Shown here: in pieces, positions 17,715 to 26,400 of the stretch
Layout of the letters: each line of letters begins with the position of its first letter
Position numbering within the stretch: position 1 is the first letter of the stretch
DNA from: DSQQ01 sp964443075
GTDB taxonomy: Bacteria; Chloroflexota; Anaerolineae; 4572-78; J111
Direction: 5' to 3'
Length of the DNA stretch: 33,939 nucleotides
Assembly (NCBI GenBank): GCA_964443075.1
Contig: CAYUCB010000028.1
Span: forward strand, 1-33,939
The notes under the pieces: model-generated
Told to the model about the DNA's origin: nothing
The model's input: the letters and a program-made list of their open reading frames with translations, nothing else
Databases searched by the model: none
Program-made: the position numbers and the translations under genes

Positions 17715-17803
17715 CCCCCTAACCGCGCTGATTTCCATTATACCGCTTCTTTGAGCCCTTGACCATTTGCCTCTTGATTTTCACCACCCCCTCTCGCTAA
17801 TGG

Positions 17804-17832
17804 TTGACAACTTTCCGGCTTCAAGCTACACT
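17804..17832 (+). promoter_or_regulatory. Sigma70-type promoter for the ABC transporter operon
   Basis: TTGACA (17804-17809), 17-base spacer, TACACT (17827-17832). It lies in the 289-base gap before the ABC ATPase and predicts a leader of about 165 bases. That leader contains a 7-bp stem (CGTAATG 17881-17887 with CATTACG 17904-17910). No known riboswitch was recognised. Confidence 0.55.
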
Positions 17833-18003
17833 TTAAATCAATGGGGTGTGTTTCATTTCAATAAAACGCGAAACGTAAAACGTAATGGTTTTTTGCGCTA
17901 AATCATTACGGCCTGCGCCCGTTTTTTGGGTGTTTACGCCCTACTTTTTACCACAGATTAGATTGTCAAGTGCTAAAAAATAGTTCCAGATCGCTAAAAT
18001 CCT

Positions 18004-18936
18004 ATGATAGAAACCTCTGACCTGACCAAAGAATTTGGCAATTTCACCGCCGTGCGTGATGTGTGCCTCAACGTGCCCGAAGGCGAAGTGCTGGCCCTGC
18101 TTGGCCCCAATGGGGCCGGTAAAACCACCACCGTGCGCATGTTGGGCGCAATTTTAAAGCCGACGCGCGGCTATGCCCGCATTGCCGGGCATGATACCGT
18201 TACCGAAGCCAAAGCCGTGCGCCAGGTCATCGGCGTGCTCACCGAGTTCCCCGGTTTGTATGCCCGCATGAAGGGGGTAGATTACCTGGCCTTTTTTGGC
18301 GAATTACAGGGCTTGCCCAAAAATATAATCCGCCAGCGGGTCGAACAATTGCTACAGCGGTTTGAATTGTGGGAGGCGCGAGATAAACAAATCGGCCAAT
18401 ATTCCAAAGGAATGAAGCAAAAGCTCACCCTGGTGCGTTCTATGCTGCACGACCCGCAGGTGCTTTTTCTCGATGAGCCAACCTCGGCCATGGACCCCCA
18501 CAGTGCCAAACTGGTACGCGATTCCATTGCCGACCTGCGGCGCGACCGCCGCACCATTGTGCTTTGCACCCATAATCTGGCTGAAGCCGAACAATTATCT
18601 GACCGGATCGCCATTGTGCGCCGGGGCCAGATTATTGCCCAGGGCACTCCGGTGGAACTTAAACATCGTTTGCTGGGCGACCCGTTGATGGAGATTCGCC
18701 TGGCAGCGCCGCTCAACGGCCTGGTCAATCACCTGTCAGAGCAGGTTACGGTGGTAGCGCACGGCCACGATTGGGTGCGCTACAGCGTGTCGAACCCCAG
18801 CCAGTTTAATCCGGCGCTGCTAAGTGAACTGGCCCAGCAGCAAGTGCCGGTCATCACTCTCAGCGAAGTGCCGCGCAGCCTGGAAGAAGTCTATCTGCGG
18901 ATTGTTGAGGCCGATGCGAATCAAAGTCAGGGGTGA
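18004..18936 (+). CDS. ABC transporter ATP-binding protein
   Basis: This is a typical 310-aa cytosolic ABC ATPase: Walker A GPNGAGKTTT (34-43), signature YSKGMKQKL, Walker B VLFLDEPTSAMDP and switch histidine in CTHNLAEAEQLSD. The 80-residue C-terminal extension after the ATPase core is usual for ABC-2 exporters. It would energise the permease encoded next. The substrate cannot be read from sequence; relatives include drug, polysaccharide and Na+ exporters. ATG 18004 follows a leader without a clear ribosome site. A 31-codon ORF and a strong hairpin separate it from the permease gene. Confidence 0.93.
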   Translation: MIETSDLTKEFGNFTAVRDVCLNVPEGEVLALLGPNGAGKTTTVRMLGAILKPTRGYARIAGHDTVTEAKAVRQVIGVLTEFPGLYARMKGVDYLAFFGELQGLPKNIIRQRVEQLLQRFELWEARDKQIGQYSKGMKQKLTLVRSMLHDPQVLFLDEPTSAMDPHSAKLVRDSIADLRRDRRTIVLCTHNLAEAEQLSDRIAIVRRGQIIAQGTPVELKHRLLGDPLMEIRLAAPLNGLVNHLSEQVTVVAHGHDWVRYSVSNPSQFNPALLSELAQQQVPVITLSEVPRSLEEVYLRIVEADANQSQG

Positions 18937-18942
18937 ATATAG

Positions 18943-19038
18943 ATGTCCATAAAAGGTTTTTTTCTGAAATCAGGTAGCAAAGTAGCCGGTAACAGCCTGC
19001 TACCGGCTACTTTGTTACTTTGTCAAGGTGTTTTATGA
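18943..19038 (+). CDS. Possible 31-codon leader ORF upstream of permease
   Basis: An ATG at 18943, seven bases after AGGGGTG (18929-18935), opens a 31-codon frame whose TGA (19036-19038) overlaps the permease ATG 19035. The frame runs through an 18-bp inverted repeat. The peptide begins MSIKGFFLKSGSK and ends LLLCQGVL; no family is recognised. The ribosome site and stop/start overlap suggest coupling, but such an ORF could arise by chance. Confidence 0.3.
   Translation: MSIKGFFLKSGSKVAGNSLLPATLLLCQGVL
18974..19018 (+). repeat. Strong intercistronic hairpin (18-bp inverted repeat)
   Basis: Arms 18974-18991 and 19001-19018 are complementary over 18 bp with one mismatch, around a 9-base loop. 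No T-run follows, so it is not a standard terminator. It ends six bases before the permease ribosome site AAGGTG (19024-19029), so it could stabilise upstream mRNA or control permease translation. Confidence 0.75.
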
Positions 19039-20525
19039 CCCTCCAAACGTTGCCCCGTGTGGAACATAACAGCCTGACGATGGTCCTCATTATTGCTCGC
19101 CGCGAACTAAAAGACAGTCTGCGCGATTGGCGCATTATCAACCCCATCATCATTCTGACCCTTATCTTCCCTTTTTTGATGGATTTTACCTCGCGTTGGG
19201 CCACCAACTGGGTGTCGCAATATACCGATACCATCTTGATAGAACGCTTTAACCCTTTCTTGTTGATGATTGTCGGCTTTTTCCCTATCTCCTTTTCCCT
19301 CATTATCGCCCTGGAATCCTTTGTTGGCGAAAAAGAGCGCAACAGCCTGGAGCCTATCCTGGCGACGCCCGTCACCGATGAGGAGTTGTATCTGGGCAAA
19401 ATGCTTTCCTCATTGGCGCTGCCGCTGATGGCCGGTTATTTGGGGATCACCGTTTTTTTGGCGACTCGCATGCTGACCTCGCCGCCTTGGATCCCTCCAT
19501 TTGACCTGGTCGTGCTGGTATTTTTGCTCACCGCCGCCGAGGCCCTGGTGATGGTTTCCGGCGCGGTGGTTATTTCCAGCCAAACCACCAGCGTACGGGC
19601 GGCCAACCTGTTAGCCAGCTTTATCATCATCCCCATGGCCTTATTGGTGCAGGCGCAGAGCGTTATCATGTTCTATGCCGATTACCGGGCGTTGTGGTGG
19701 ATTTTTGCCGCCTTGATGGTGGTCAATCTAATTCTGGTGCGGATGGGCATCCGTACCTTTAACCGCGAGGCGATACTTTCTAAAGAGTTGGATGAGCTAA
19801 ACCTGAAGCAAACCTGGCGCGATTTTCAGGGGTACCTCTGGCGTCCCCCGGAAGCGGCCACTAACCCCCATTATACCGGCAGTAAATTTAACCTGTGGCG
19901 GCTTTACCGGCACGACCTGCCGCTGCTGTTAAAAAAACAATCGTTACCCTTTAGTATGATTTTAATTACCACCCTGGCGGCTTTTGGTTTAGGCATTATG
20001 TTGGCCAGCCAATACCCCTTACCGGCCAAGTTGTTTCCCCTACATGACATTTCGGCCAAAACCTTTGCCGATGTGCAAAAAGTCCGCTTTTTGCCAGAGA
20101 TTAGCACCCTGTCTATCTTTTGGAATAACCTGCGGGTGATTATTCTGGCGGCCATTGTGAGTGTATTTACGTTTGGTTCGCTCACCCTGTTTCTAACCCT
20201 GATTAATTTGGGCCTGGTGAGCTATCTGGTGGCGACCATTGTGCAGATGGGCTACAACCCCTGGTTGTTTATGGCGGTATTTATTTTGCCGCACGGCCTC
20301 CTGGAAATTCCGGCCATTTTGATTGGCATGGCCTTTGCCCTGCGGATGGGTACCGGGCTGATTTCCCCCCCGGAGGGGCTGGATATTGGCCAGGGTTTGC
20401 TCTTAACCACGGCTAACTTTGTCAAAGTGACCCTCTTTTTGGTGATTCCCCTGTTATTGATAGCGGCTTACATTGAGTCTAATATCACCCCTCAGTTGGT
20501 CCTGGCGGTCTATGCGGGTAAATAA
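19035..20525 (+). CDS. ABC-2 type permease fused to SpoIIM-like domain
   Basis: Starting at ATG 19035 with AAGGTG five bases upstream, the product has 496 aa (a TTG 15 bases earlier also keeps the frame). The first part is an ABC-2 permease with the conserved ALESFVGEKERNSLEPILATPV segment after the second helix. From about residue 355 it turns into a SpoIIM/DUF95-like membrane domain, with SIFWNNLRVIILA, then FILPHGLLEIPAILIGMAFAL. SpoIIM helps peptidoglycan-linked membrane migration in Bacillus; in non-sporulating bacteria the domain is often tied to ABC-2 exporters or RDD/MoxR-type clusters, role unclear. It would form the channel for the adjacent ATPase. A clear intrinsic terminator follows the stop. 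Confidence 0.88.
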   Translation: MTLQTLPRVEHNSLTMVLIIARRELKDSLRDWRIINPIIILTLIFPFLMDFTSRWATNWVSQYTDTILIERFNPFLLMIVGFFPISFSLIIALESFVGEKERNSLEPILATPVTDEELYLGKMLSSLALPLMAGYLGITVFLATRMLTSPPWIPPFDLVVLVFLLTAAEALVMVSGAVVISSQTTSVRAANLLASFIIIPMALLVQAQSVIMFYADYRALWWIFAALMVVNLILVRMGIRTFNREAILSKELDELNLKQTWRDFQGYLWRPPEAATNPHYTGSKFNLWRLYRHDLPLLLKKQSLPFSMILITTLAAFGLGIMLASQYPLPAKLFPLHDISAKTFADVQKVRFLPEISTLSIFWNNLRVIILAAIVSVFTFGSLTLFLTLINLGLVSYLVATIVQMGYNPWLFMAVFILPHGLLEIPAILIGMAFALRMGTGLISPPEGLDIGQGLLLTTANFVKVTLFLVIPLLLIAAYIESNITPQLVLAVYAGK

Positions 20526-20555
20526 AAAAGCGCCGAGAAGCCTCGGCGCTTTTCT
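20526..20555. terminator. Bidirectional intrinsic terminator
   Basis: A 12-bp perfect stem (20526-20537 with 20542-20553), loop AAGC, flanked by A-run and T-run. It sits between the convergent permease (+) and FHA (-) genes and can serve both. Confidence 0.9.
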
Positions 20556-21064
20556 TATGATGAGGGTGGTATGGGCATCAAATCAGCCATATTCAGCAGC
20601 CCAAAGTAGTGGGCTATGACCAGCAACAGCATAATCAAAAAAATAATCACCAGGGTTATGCCGGTTAGACCGGCAAACCAGACCCCCCCTTTAACCGGCG
20701 GCGGCTCATCTGGCAGCGATTCCGGTTCAACCGGCTCAATCATCTCCTCAGTAATGGGTTCGGCCGGGTCTCGAAACCTTAGCTTAATATGATTCAGTTC
20801 AATCAGGTCGTGGTCTTTTAAGCGGTAGGGAGCGGTAATCGTCACCCCGTTGACCGCGGTGCCCCCTGGCCCGCCCAGGTCTTGCAGCACCCAGGTATCA
20901 AACCGTAATTCCAGGCTGGCGTGGGTGGGGTCAATGTCTGGCGAGTCGAGCACCAGTTGGTTATCCCGGCTGGAGCCGATGAGGATGCGGTTGATGACCA
21001 GTTCAAAACTCTCAAAAACGGCTTCTTCGCCGGGAATTTCTTCATAAATAATCAATTTTGCCAT
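20555..21064 (-). CDS. FHA-domain protein with C-terminal membrane anchor
   Basis: Residues 20-97 form an FHA domain: ILIGSSRDNQLVLDSPDID, THASLEL (His48) and LQDLGGPGGTAVNG. FHA domains bind phosphothreonine peptides. The canonical GR pair is IGSS here, so the phosphate contact may rest on Ser31/Ser32 and Arg33. An acidic Pro/Glu linker (101-124) leads to a single membrane helix (129-153) and a short outside tail, placing the FHA domain in the cytosol. It starts one base after the CCA-enzyme stop on the same strand, so they form an operon. A membrane scaffold responding to Ser/Thr kinases is plausible; no kinase is in the window. Confidence 0.9.
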   Translation of the reverse strand: MAKLIIYEEIPGEEAVFESFELVINRILIGSSRDNQLVLDSPDIDPTHASLELRFDTWVLQDLGGPGGTAVNGVTITAPYRLKDHDLIELNHIKLRFRDPAEPITEEMIEPVEPESLPDEPPPVKGGVWFAGLTGITLVIIFLIMLLLVIAHYFGLLNMADLMPIPPSS

Positions 21065-21065
21065 G

Positions 21066-22745
21066 CTAATCTCGCTGATAATCAGGGTCGGCCTGGATAA
21101 AGGCCAGCGCCCCGGCCCGATCCGTTACCTGGCCAATGGCCTGGGCTTCTTTCAGCCGGTTTAACAGCCGGCCGATGAGGCTGCCCTGACGCAACCCCAG
21201 CGTGTCAATCAGGTCGCGTCCGGTGAGCAGCGGCGGCGGGTCAACCATCTGTTCTCGCTGCTCAAAGTAGGCCGCCAGCAGCTTTTCTACCACCCGGTTT
21301 AGGCTTTGTTTTTCGGCCTGTCCCTGCCCCGGCGGATAGGTGGCGGTCTGGTCGGCCAGAGCATGCAGGGCTACGGCTACACCGGCCTGAAACGCGCCAG
21401 CGCCGGTATTTTTAAAGAAGCGGTAGATAGCCCGGCGGCTCAATTTATCTTCTGCGGCCAGCCACAAGGGGCGCATGTGGTGAGCCACCACCGTTTCTAC
21501 AAAATCTACTGCCTGACTGCTAAAGTGAAAGCGCTGCATGACCTGTCGAGTGATTGTAGCACTAACCTGCTCGTGTCCAAAAAAACTCACCCGGTTATCC
21601 GGGCCGACGGTGTAAGTGGTCGGTTTGCCGGTATCATGTAATAACAAGGCCAGCGGTAACAGGGTTTGCTGCTCCAAATTACCTGCCAGGGGATGCTGTA
21701 ATTCTTGCCTGACCTTTACCCGCCACGGTTCCGGCAGTTGGGCCAGGTTGGTTTGCCGCATGATGGCCCAGGCTTCCAGGGCGGCGGCGGTGTGGTCAAA
21801 CACATTCAGGTGATGGGGCGGCCCCTGGCGCTGGGCCACCAGCGGTTCCAGTTCTGGCAGCAGGTACGGAATAATTCCCAACCGGTGTAATTGCTGTATC
21901 GCCTGACCGGGCGCGGGGGTGTTGAGCAGTTTAAGCAGTTCATCCCGCCGCCGTTCCGGCGAGACCGTAACCAGTTGGGCGGCGGCGGCGCTGATGAGTC
22001 GTTCGGTTTCGGGGACAATGACAAAGCCAAATTCAGCCGCCTGGCGCACGGCCCGCAGCACTCGCACCGGGTCGTGGTTAAAGGCCATGTCTGAAGCGAC
22101 CCGAATCTGCCCGGCCGCCAGGTCGGCCTGACCACCCAGCGGGTCAATTAATTGCAGCGGCCCGGTTAACCCCAGAGCGATGGCGTTAATGGTAAAATCG
22201 CGGTCGGCCAGGTCGGCTTCCAGGGAAGGGCCGCGCAGGCTGGCAAAGTCAAGATAGGTTTGGGCCGACTCGGGCGCCGCCAGCACCACCCGACCGGTGC
22301 CGCGTTCTTCATCCAGCGGATAAAAAGCCGCCTCCAGCGCATCGGCGACGCGCCGGGCCGCTTTCAGGCCATCCCCGGGAAGGGCAAAATCGAGGTCAAT
22401 AATTTGCGGGCGGCCCAGCAGCAGGTCGCGCACCGCCCCGCCTACCAGGTAAGCCTCGATTTGCTGCGCTTGCAACAGCTTGACCACCGTTTGCAGCAAA
22501 GGCTGTTGCTGCAACCATTGGTTTAAATTGGGTACGGAAAGGCTGTTCATGGCCGATTCTCGCCGTTGTCCGGCGGCATCCACAAAGTAGAGCGCTAATT
22601 TGTCTTTGGGCCGCACCCGCCGGGCCGCCCGTTTGGCCTGTTCAGCCGTCAGACCGACGCCAACCACTCGCCCCCGCACTACGGCAATCCAGCGGCGGTG
22701 GTACGGCGAAAGGTCTGGGGAGTCGGCCGGTTCAAGGGTGTCCAT
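21066..22745 (-). CDS. CCA-adding enzyme / poly(A) polymerase family protein with HD domain
   Basis: The class II nucleotidyltransferase head has YLVGGAVRDLLLG (Gly102-Gly103, Arg106-Asp107) and the metal-binding Asp117/Asp119 in IIDLDFAL, followed by DRDFTINAIA and the NHDPVRVLRAVR motif. A C-terminal HD phosphohydrolase domain shows LLLHDTGKP and a later AHHMRP. Such proteins repair or add the CCA end of tRNA; the HD part removes 2',3'-cyclic phosphates. The N-terminal 65 residues (HRRWIAVVRGRVVGVGLT and RPKDKLALYFVD) look like a DUF5678-type domain, an unusual extension; an internal Met66 could give a version without it. At 559 aa it is longer than typical bacterial CCA enzymes for that reason. 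The FHA gene follows after one base. Confidence 0.9.
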   Translation of the reverse strand: MDTLEPADSPDLSPYHRRWIAVVRGRVVGVGLTAEQAKRAARRVRPKDKLALYFVDAAGQRRESAMNSLSVPNLNQWLQQQPLLQTVVKLLQAQQIEAYLVGGAVRDLLLGRPQIIDLDFALPGDGLKAARRVADALEAAFYPLDEERGTGRVVLAAPESAQTYLDFASLRGPSLEADLADRDFTINAIALGLTGPLQLIDPLGGQADLAAGQIRVASDMAFNHDPVRVLRAVRQAAEFGFVIVPETERLISAAAAQLVTVSPERRRDELLKLLNTPAPGQAIQQLHRLGIIPYLLPELEPLVAQRQGPPHHLNVFDHTAAALEAWAIMRQTNLAQLPEPWRVKVRQELQHPLAGNLEQQTLLPLALLLHDTGKPTTYTVGPDNRVSFFGHEQVSATITRQVMQRFHFSSQAVDFVETVVAHHMRPLWLAAEDKLSRRAIYRFFKNTGAGAFQAGVAVALHALADQTATYPPGQGQAEKQSLNRVVEKLLAAYFEQREQMVDPPPLLTGRDLIDTLGLRQGSLIGRLLNRLKEAQAIGQVTDRAGALAFIQADPDYQRD

Positions 22746-22775
22746 TAATTGCCCTTATCTTTGATGAAGAACAAA

Positions 22776-22829
22776 GATGAGTGGAATTGAGCGGCTTTGA
22801 CCTTTAAAATCCGTTCAATTCTACTCATC
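22776..22829. repeat. 19-bp inverted repeat (hairpin 1)
   Basis: 22776-22794 pairs with 22811-22829 over 19 bp with two mismatches that can form G-U pairs in RNA, loop 16 bases. It lies just upstream of the CCA-enzyme gene start, so it could be in its leader. Confidence 0.7.
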
Positions 22830-22858
22830 CGCGTTCTGATACGTAACGGTTTAAAAAA

Positions 22859-22896
22859 GTCGAAGGATAGCGCCCTGAAGGGCAGTATCCTTCGAC
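22859..22896. repeat. Perfect stem hairpin 2
   Basis: GTCGAAGGATA (22859-22869) pairs with TATCCTTCGAC (22886-22896); inside a 2x2 internal loop, GCCC (22872-22875) pairs with GGGC (22880-22883) around loop TGAA. Compact 15-bp structure with no T-run. Confidence 0.7.
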
Positions 22897-22901
22897 AAGC
22901 T

Positions 22902-22957
22902 GCCGGGATTAACCAATGAAACTATAAGGAAAAATCCCAAAATCGCCAAATCCCGGC
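22902..22957. repeat. 9-bp inverted repeat 3
   Basis: GCCGGGATT (22902-22910) is inverted at 22949-22957. It follows hairpin 2 directly and may be part of the same element. Confidence 0.45.
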
Positions 22958-23185
22958 GAATTGATTTAGAATTGAGAACTAAATAACTGGCCCACGTTTC
23001 GCAGTCAGTTTGGGAATGAGGGTAGAGTGACAGCATATCGGGACCACAAGTTCCCCTGCGCCCTCCACCTTTATTTTAAGAACCACTTGCAAAAACATCA
23101 GTGGGTATCCCTAACATTTAAATAAAAACATATGTCCAGCCTACATTTCCACTAACGTTGGCCGCCATGCGCCGTCGTATGACCT

Positions 23186-23309
23186 GCCTAACGCTTGAGT
23201 TCACTTGCGCCGGGTTAGCCCCAGATGACACAATTGAAGGCTACTTGGCTGCCCAAACAAGGTTGATAAAAAGCCAAGATTAGGCGTCAAGTGGAACGAT
23301 TTGTTGGGC
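23186..23309 (-). mobile_element. attC-like integron recombination site
   Basis: Read on the minus strand, the 124-bp site begins with inverse core GCCCAAC (RYYYAAC, 23309-23303) and ends with core GTTAGGC (GTTRRRY, 23192-23186); the two pair with one T-G. Internal arms 23199-23207 and 23288-23297 pair over 9 bp with one extrahelical base, and CGCC (23208-23211) pairs with GGCG (23283-23286). Spacers of 6 and 5 bases lie between core and arm, as in known attC sites. A further 7-bp inverted pair (CTTGGCT/AGCCAAG) lies in the central part. The site is downstream of, and oriented with, the caspase gene ending at 23416, as a cassette attC should be. No integrase gene or second attC was found. Confidence 0.65.
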
Positions 23310-23415
23310 GGGTTTCCTAATTCTAATCCATTTCAACTTGTCAGCGTTGCCAATACAAGACCACCGAATATTCAATAGGGGAGCAAAAATCACCTATTCT
23401 GGAATTATTTGAATT

Positions 23416-26400
23416 CTATTCTTCAGGTTGGTTAACGTTGACTGTGGCGGTGCCGCCGTAACTGGCCTGAGCAATGTTGCTGCCAGTGGCGGTCTGTTTC
23501 ACGCCAGTTACAATGTCGCCACTTACGGTGATGTCCCGTCCGGCTATCACGCTGTTAATGATGTCGCCAGCCACATCGCCGATGGTGACGCCGCCGATGT
23601 CGGGCGTTCGCTCGCTTCGGTCGCGGATGTTGACGAGGAGCGGGCGCAGTGCCTCGCGCCAGTCGGTTTCGGTGATTTCGCCGGTGAGGGCTTGTTGGGT
23701 GAGGGCGATGGCTTGCTGGTGGTCGGCGATTTGGTTGAGCAGTTCCACAGGGGCGTTGCCGGCGTATTTGGCTTCGCGCTCGCGGAGGATGGCGAGATTG
23801 TGATGGAGTTGGGTTAAAACCTGCTTAGACCAAATCATTGGGCCTCCCCAAGTTGGCCCCTCCAGAAGTTGTAATTTGCCACGCATAATACGGCTATTAG
23901 GGTGCTCCGACCCCAACACCTTTTCATAGATGGCCAGCGCTTGTTCGTAGTAGGGCCGTGCTGCCTCATACGCCCCCATTGCTTGCAGCAATCCGCCCAG
24001 GTTGTTCAGACTGGTGGCGGTGTCGGGATGCTCCGGCCCCAATACCTTTTCCCGGATGGCCAGCGCTCGCTCATAGTAGGGCCGTGCCGCCTCATAATCG
24101 CCCAGACTGTCCAGCAATCCGCCCAGGTTGTTCAGGCTGCGGGCGGTGTCGGGATGCTCCGGCCCCAACACCTTTTCCCGGATAGCCAGCGCCCGCTCAT
24201 AGTAGGGCCGCGCCGCCTCATAATCGCCCAGACTGGCCAGCAATAAACCCAGGTTGTTCAGACTGCTGGCGGTGTCGGGATGCTCCGGCCCCAACACCTT
24301 TTCATAGATGGCCAGCGCCCGCTCATAGTAGGGCCGCGCCGCCTCATACGCCCCCATTGCTTGCAGCAATCCGCCCAGGTTGTTCAGGCTGCGGGCGGTG
24401 TCGGGATGCTCCGGCCCCAACACCTTTTCCCGGATAGCCAGCGCCCGCTCATAGTAGGGCCGCGCCGCCTCATAATCGCCCAGACTGGCCAGCAATAAAC
24501 CCAGGTTGTTCAGACTGCTGGCGGTGTCGGGATGCTCCGGCCCCAACACCTTTTCATAGATGGCCAGCGCCCGCTCATAGTAGGGCCGCGCCGCCTCATA
24601 ATCGCCCAGACTGGCCAGTAATAAACCCAGGTTGTTCAGACTGCTGGCGGTGTCGGGATGCTCCGACCCCAACACCTTTTCATAGATGGCCAGCGCCCGC
24701 TCATAGTAGGGCCGCGCCGCTTCATACGCCCCCAGACTGTCCAGCAATAAGCCCAGGTTGTTCAGGCTACGGGCCGTATCCGGATGCTCCGGCCCCAACA
24801 CCTTTTCCCGGATGGCCAGCGCCCGCTCATAGTAGGGCCGCGCCCCGGCGTAATCGCCCTGGGCTTGGAGCAGTCCGCCCAGGTTATTCAGGCTGCGGGC
24901 GGTGTCGGGGTGATCAGGCCCCAACACCTGTTCGCTGATGGCCAGCGCCCGCTCATAGTACGGCAACGCCCCGGCGTAATCGCCCACCATATTCAAATGG
25001 TAGCCCATTGAATTACACAGGTCAGCCCCCATTTCATCCCCCCGCTGTGCGGCACTATCGGTGATATGGCGCAAGTGAGGCTGCCAGGCCAGCAGCGGGG
25101 CGGGGTAGCCAGCATTGTTCAATCGCCAGGCTTCGTCCAGCACGGCCTGCTCGACGGCGCGTTGGGCAGTCGGGTCGGGATCGGTTTGCTGCACAAAGGC
25201 GGCAAGTAACCGGTGCAGGGTAAGGGTGTCGTCAACGGTGGCGGTCAACAGTCCCAGATCGGTCAGGCGACGGAGGGCATCATCAATGGTGAATGGTGAA
25301 CTGTTTTCGGCGGCTTCTGCGTCAGGCTCCTCTGTTTCGACGGTGGCGAGTAGCAAGTCGGTGGGGATAGGCTCACCGGGGGCAAAGCAAGCGGCGCGGG
25401 CCAGAAGTTGGCGGGCCAGGGCATCGGTCTCAGCGGCGGGATCGAGTTGCTCAAAGCTGAGGGCAAAGGTACGGGCCACGTGCATATCGTGGTCGGTGGG
25501 GGAGAAATCTGCCCCCCTGCCTTGCAGGGTCGGGTGCGCCAGCAGATTGACCGCCTGTAACTGGGCCAGGTAGTCGGCGGATGTCACCCGTGAGTAGCGG
25601 GCTAAAAAGCTGCCAGCTAGATGCAACGCCAGCGGCAAGTCGCCCAATTCGGCGGCAATCGGATTGGCTTCGCTATCTATAAGTTCGGGCCGAAACTTGC
25701 GTAGAAGGTTGATACTATTGCTACGGGGTAGAGTACCCAGCGCAAGAGCCTGCACACCTAACGATGTACTCCAACGCTGGCGGCGGCTGGTCACTAACAC
25801 TCGACTCTGACCCGTGGGAGGTCGCCAGCGAGTGAGTAAGGCTTCGTCTTCACAATTATCAAAAATTAGGAGGCGGGGCAAATCACTTTGCCAGTCGCTC
25901 AATACCCGACGCACCTGGGCTTCCAATTCTAGCCCCTCACTGCCAGGGGAAGCGCAGGCGGCTATCTCCGCAGCAATGGCGGCAGGATCGGAAAAACTCA
26001 ACCAGTAAACGCCACCGGCAAAATATTGGCCGTATCGGTGTGCAAATGTCACTGCCAATTGGCTCTTACCGATGCCGCCCAAGCCGGTAGCTGCCGCAAT
26101 CTGTCCAATGGCGGCAGTCTGGCCACCTTTGAGCAAACGAGCCAGCTCCATCAGTTCATCTTCTCGCCCTACAAAATCAGGATTCGGAGCATAGGGTAGC
26201 CGTGAACCGGGAGGGAGGGTTGCAATCGCTGGGACGTAATCTAGTGGCATTTCAGCCAGTCGTTCGCGGGCAGCGGCTAAGGTTTCAGCATCGACGGGCG
26301 CCGGTGGGGCAATCTCATAGCGCACAACTGAGGCAGAGACGTTTGGCCCCCATGCATGGACGACTTGTTGTCCTGTGGCGTGTTGTCCTACAGAGGCGAG

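Larger units (their letters stand above)
22746..23415. other. Intergenic region with hairpin cluster and attC-like site
   Basis: No convincing gene in 670 bases; a 61-codon minus-strand ORF at 22851-23036 lies over hairpins and has no recognisable product. The region holds three strong inverted repeats (22776-22957) and an attC-like element (23186-23309). Nothing specific was seen at 22960-23180. Confidence 0.7.

Noticed and set aside
17833..18003. Riboswitch in the ABC operon leader
   Set aside because: Only one short stem is visible and no known aptamer consensus was recognised.
22851..23036. 61-codon minus-strand ORF
   Set aside because: It overlaps strong hairpins and has no ribosome site or domain.
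23890..24990. Regular repeats that could suggest a CRISPR array or plus-strand repeat proteins
   Set aside because: The 126-bp period encodes TPRs on the minus strand; there are no short repeats with unique spacers, and the plus-strand ORFs are shadows of these repeats.
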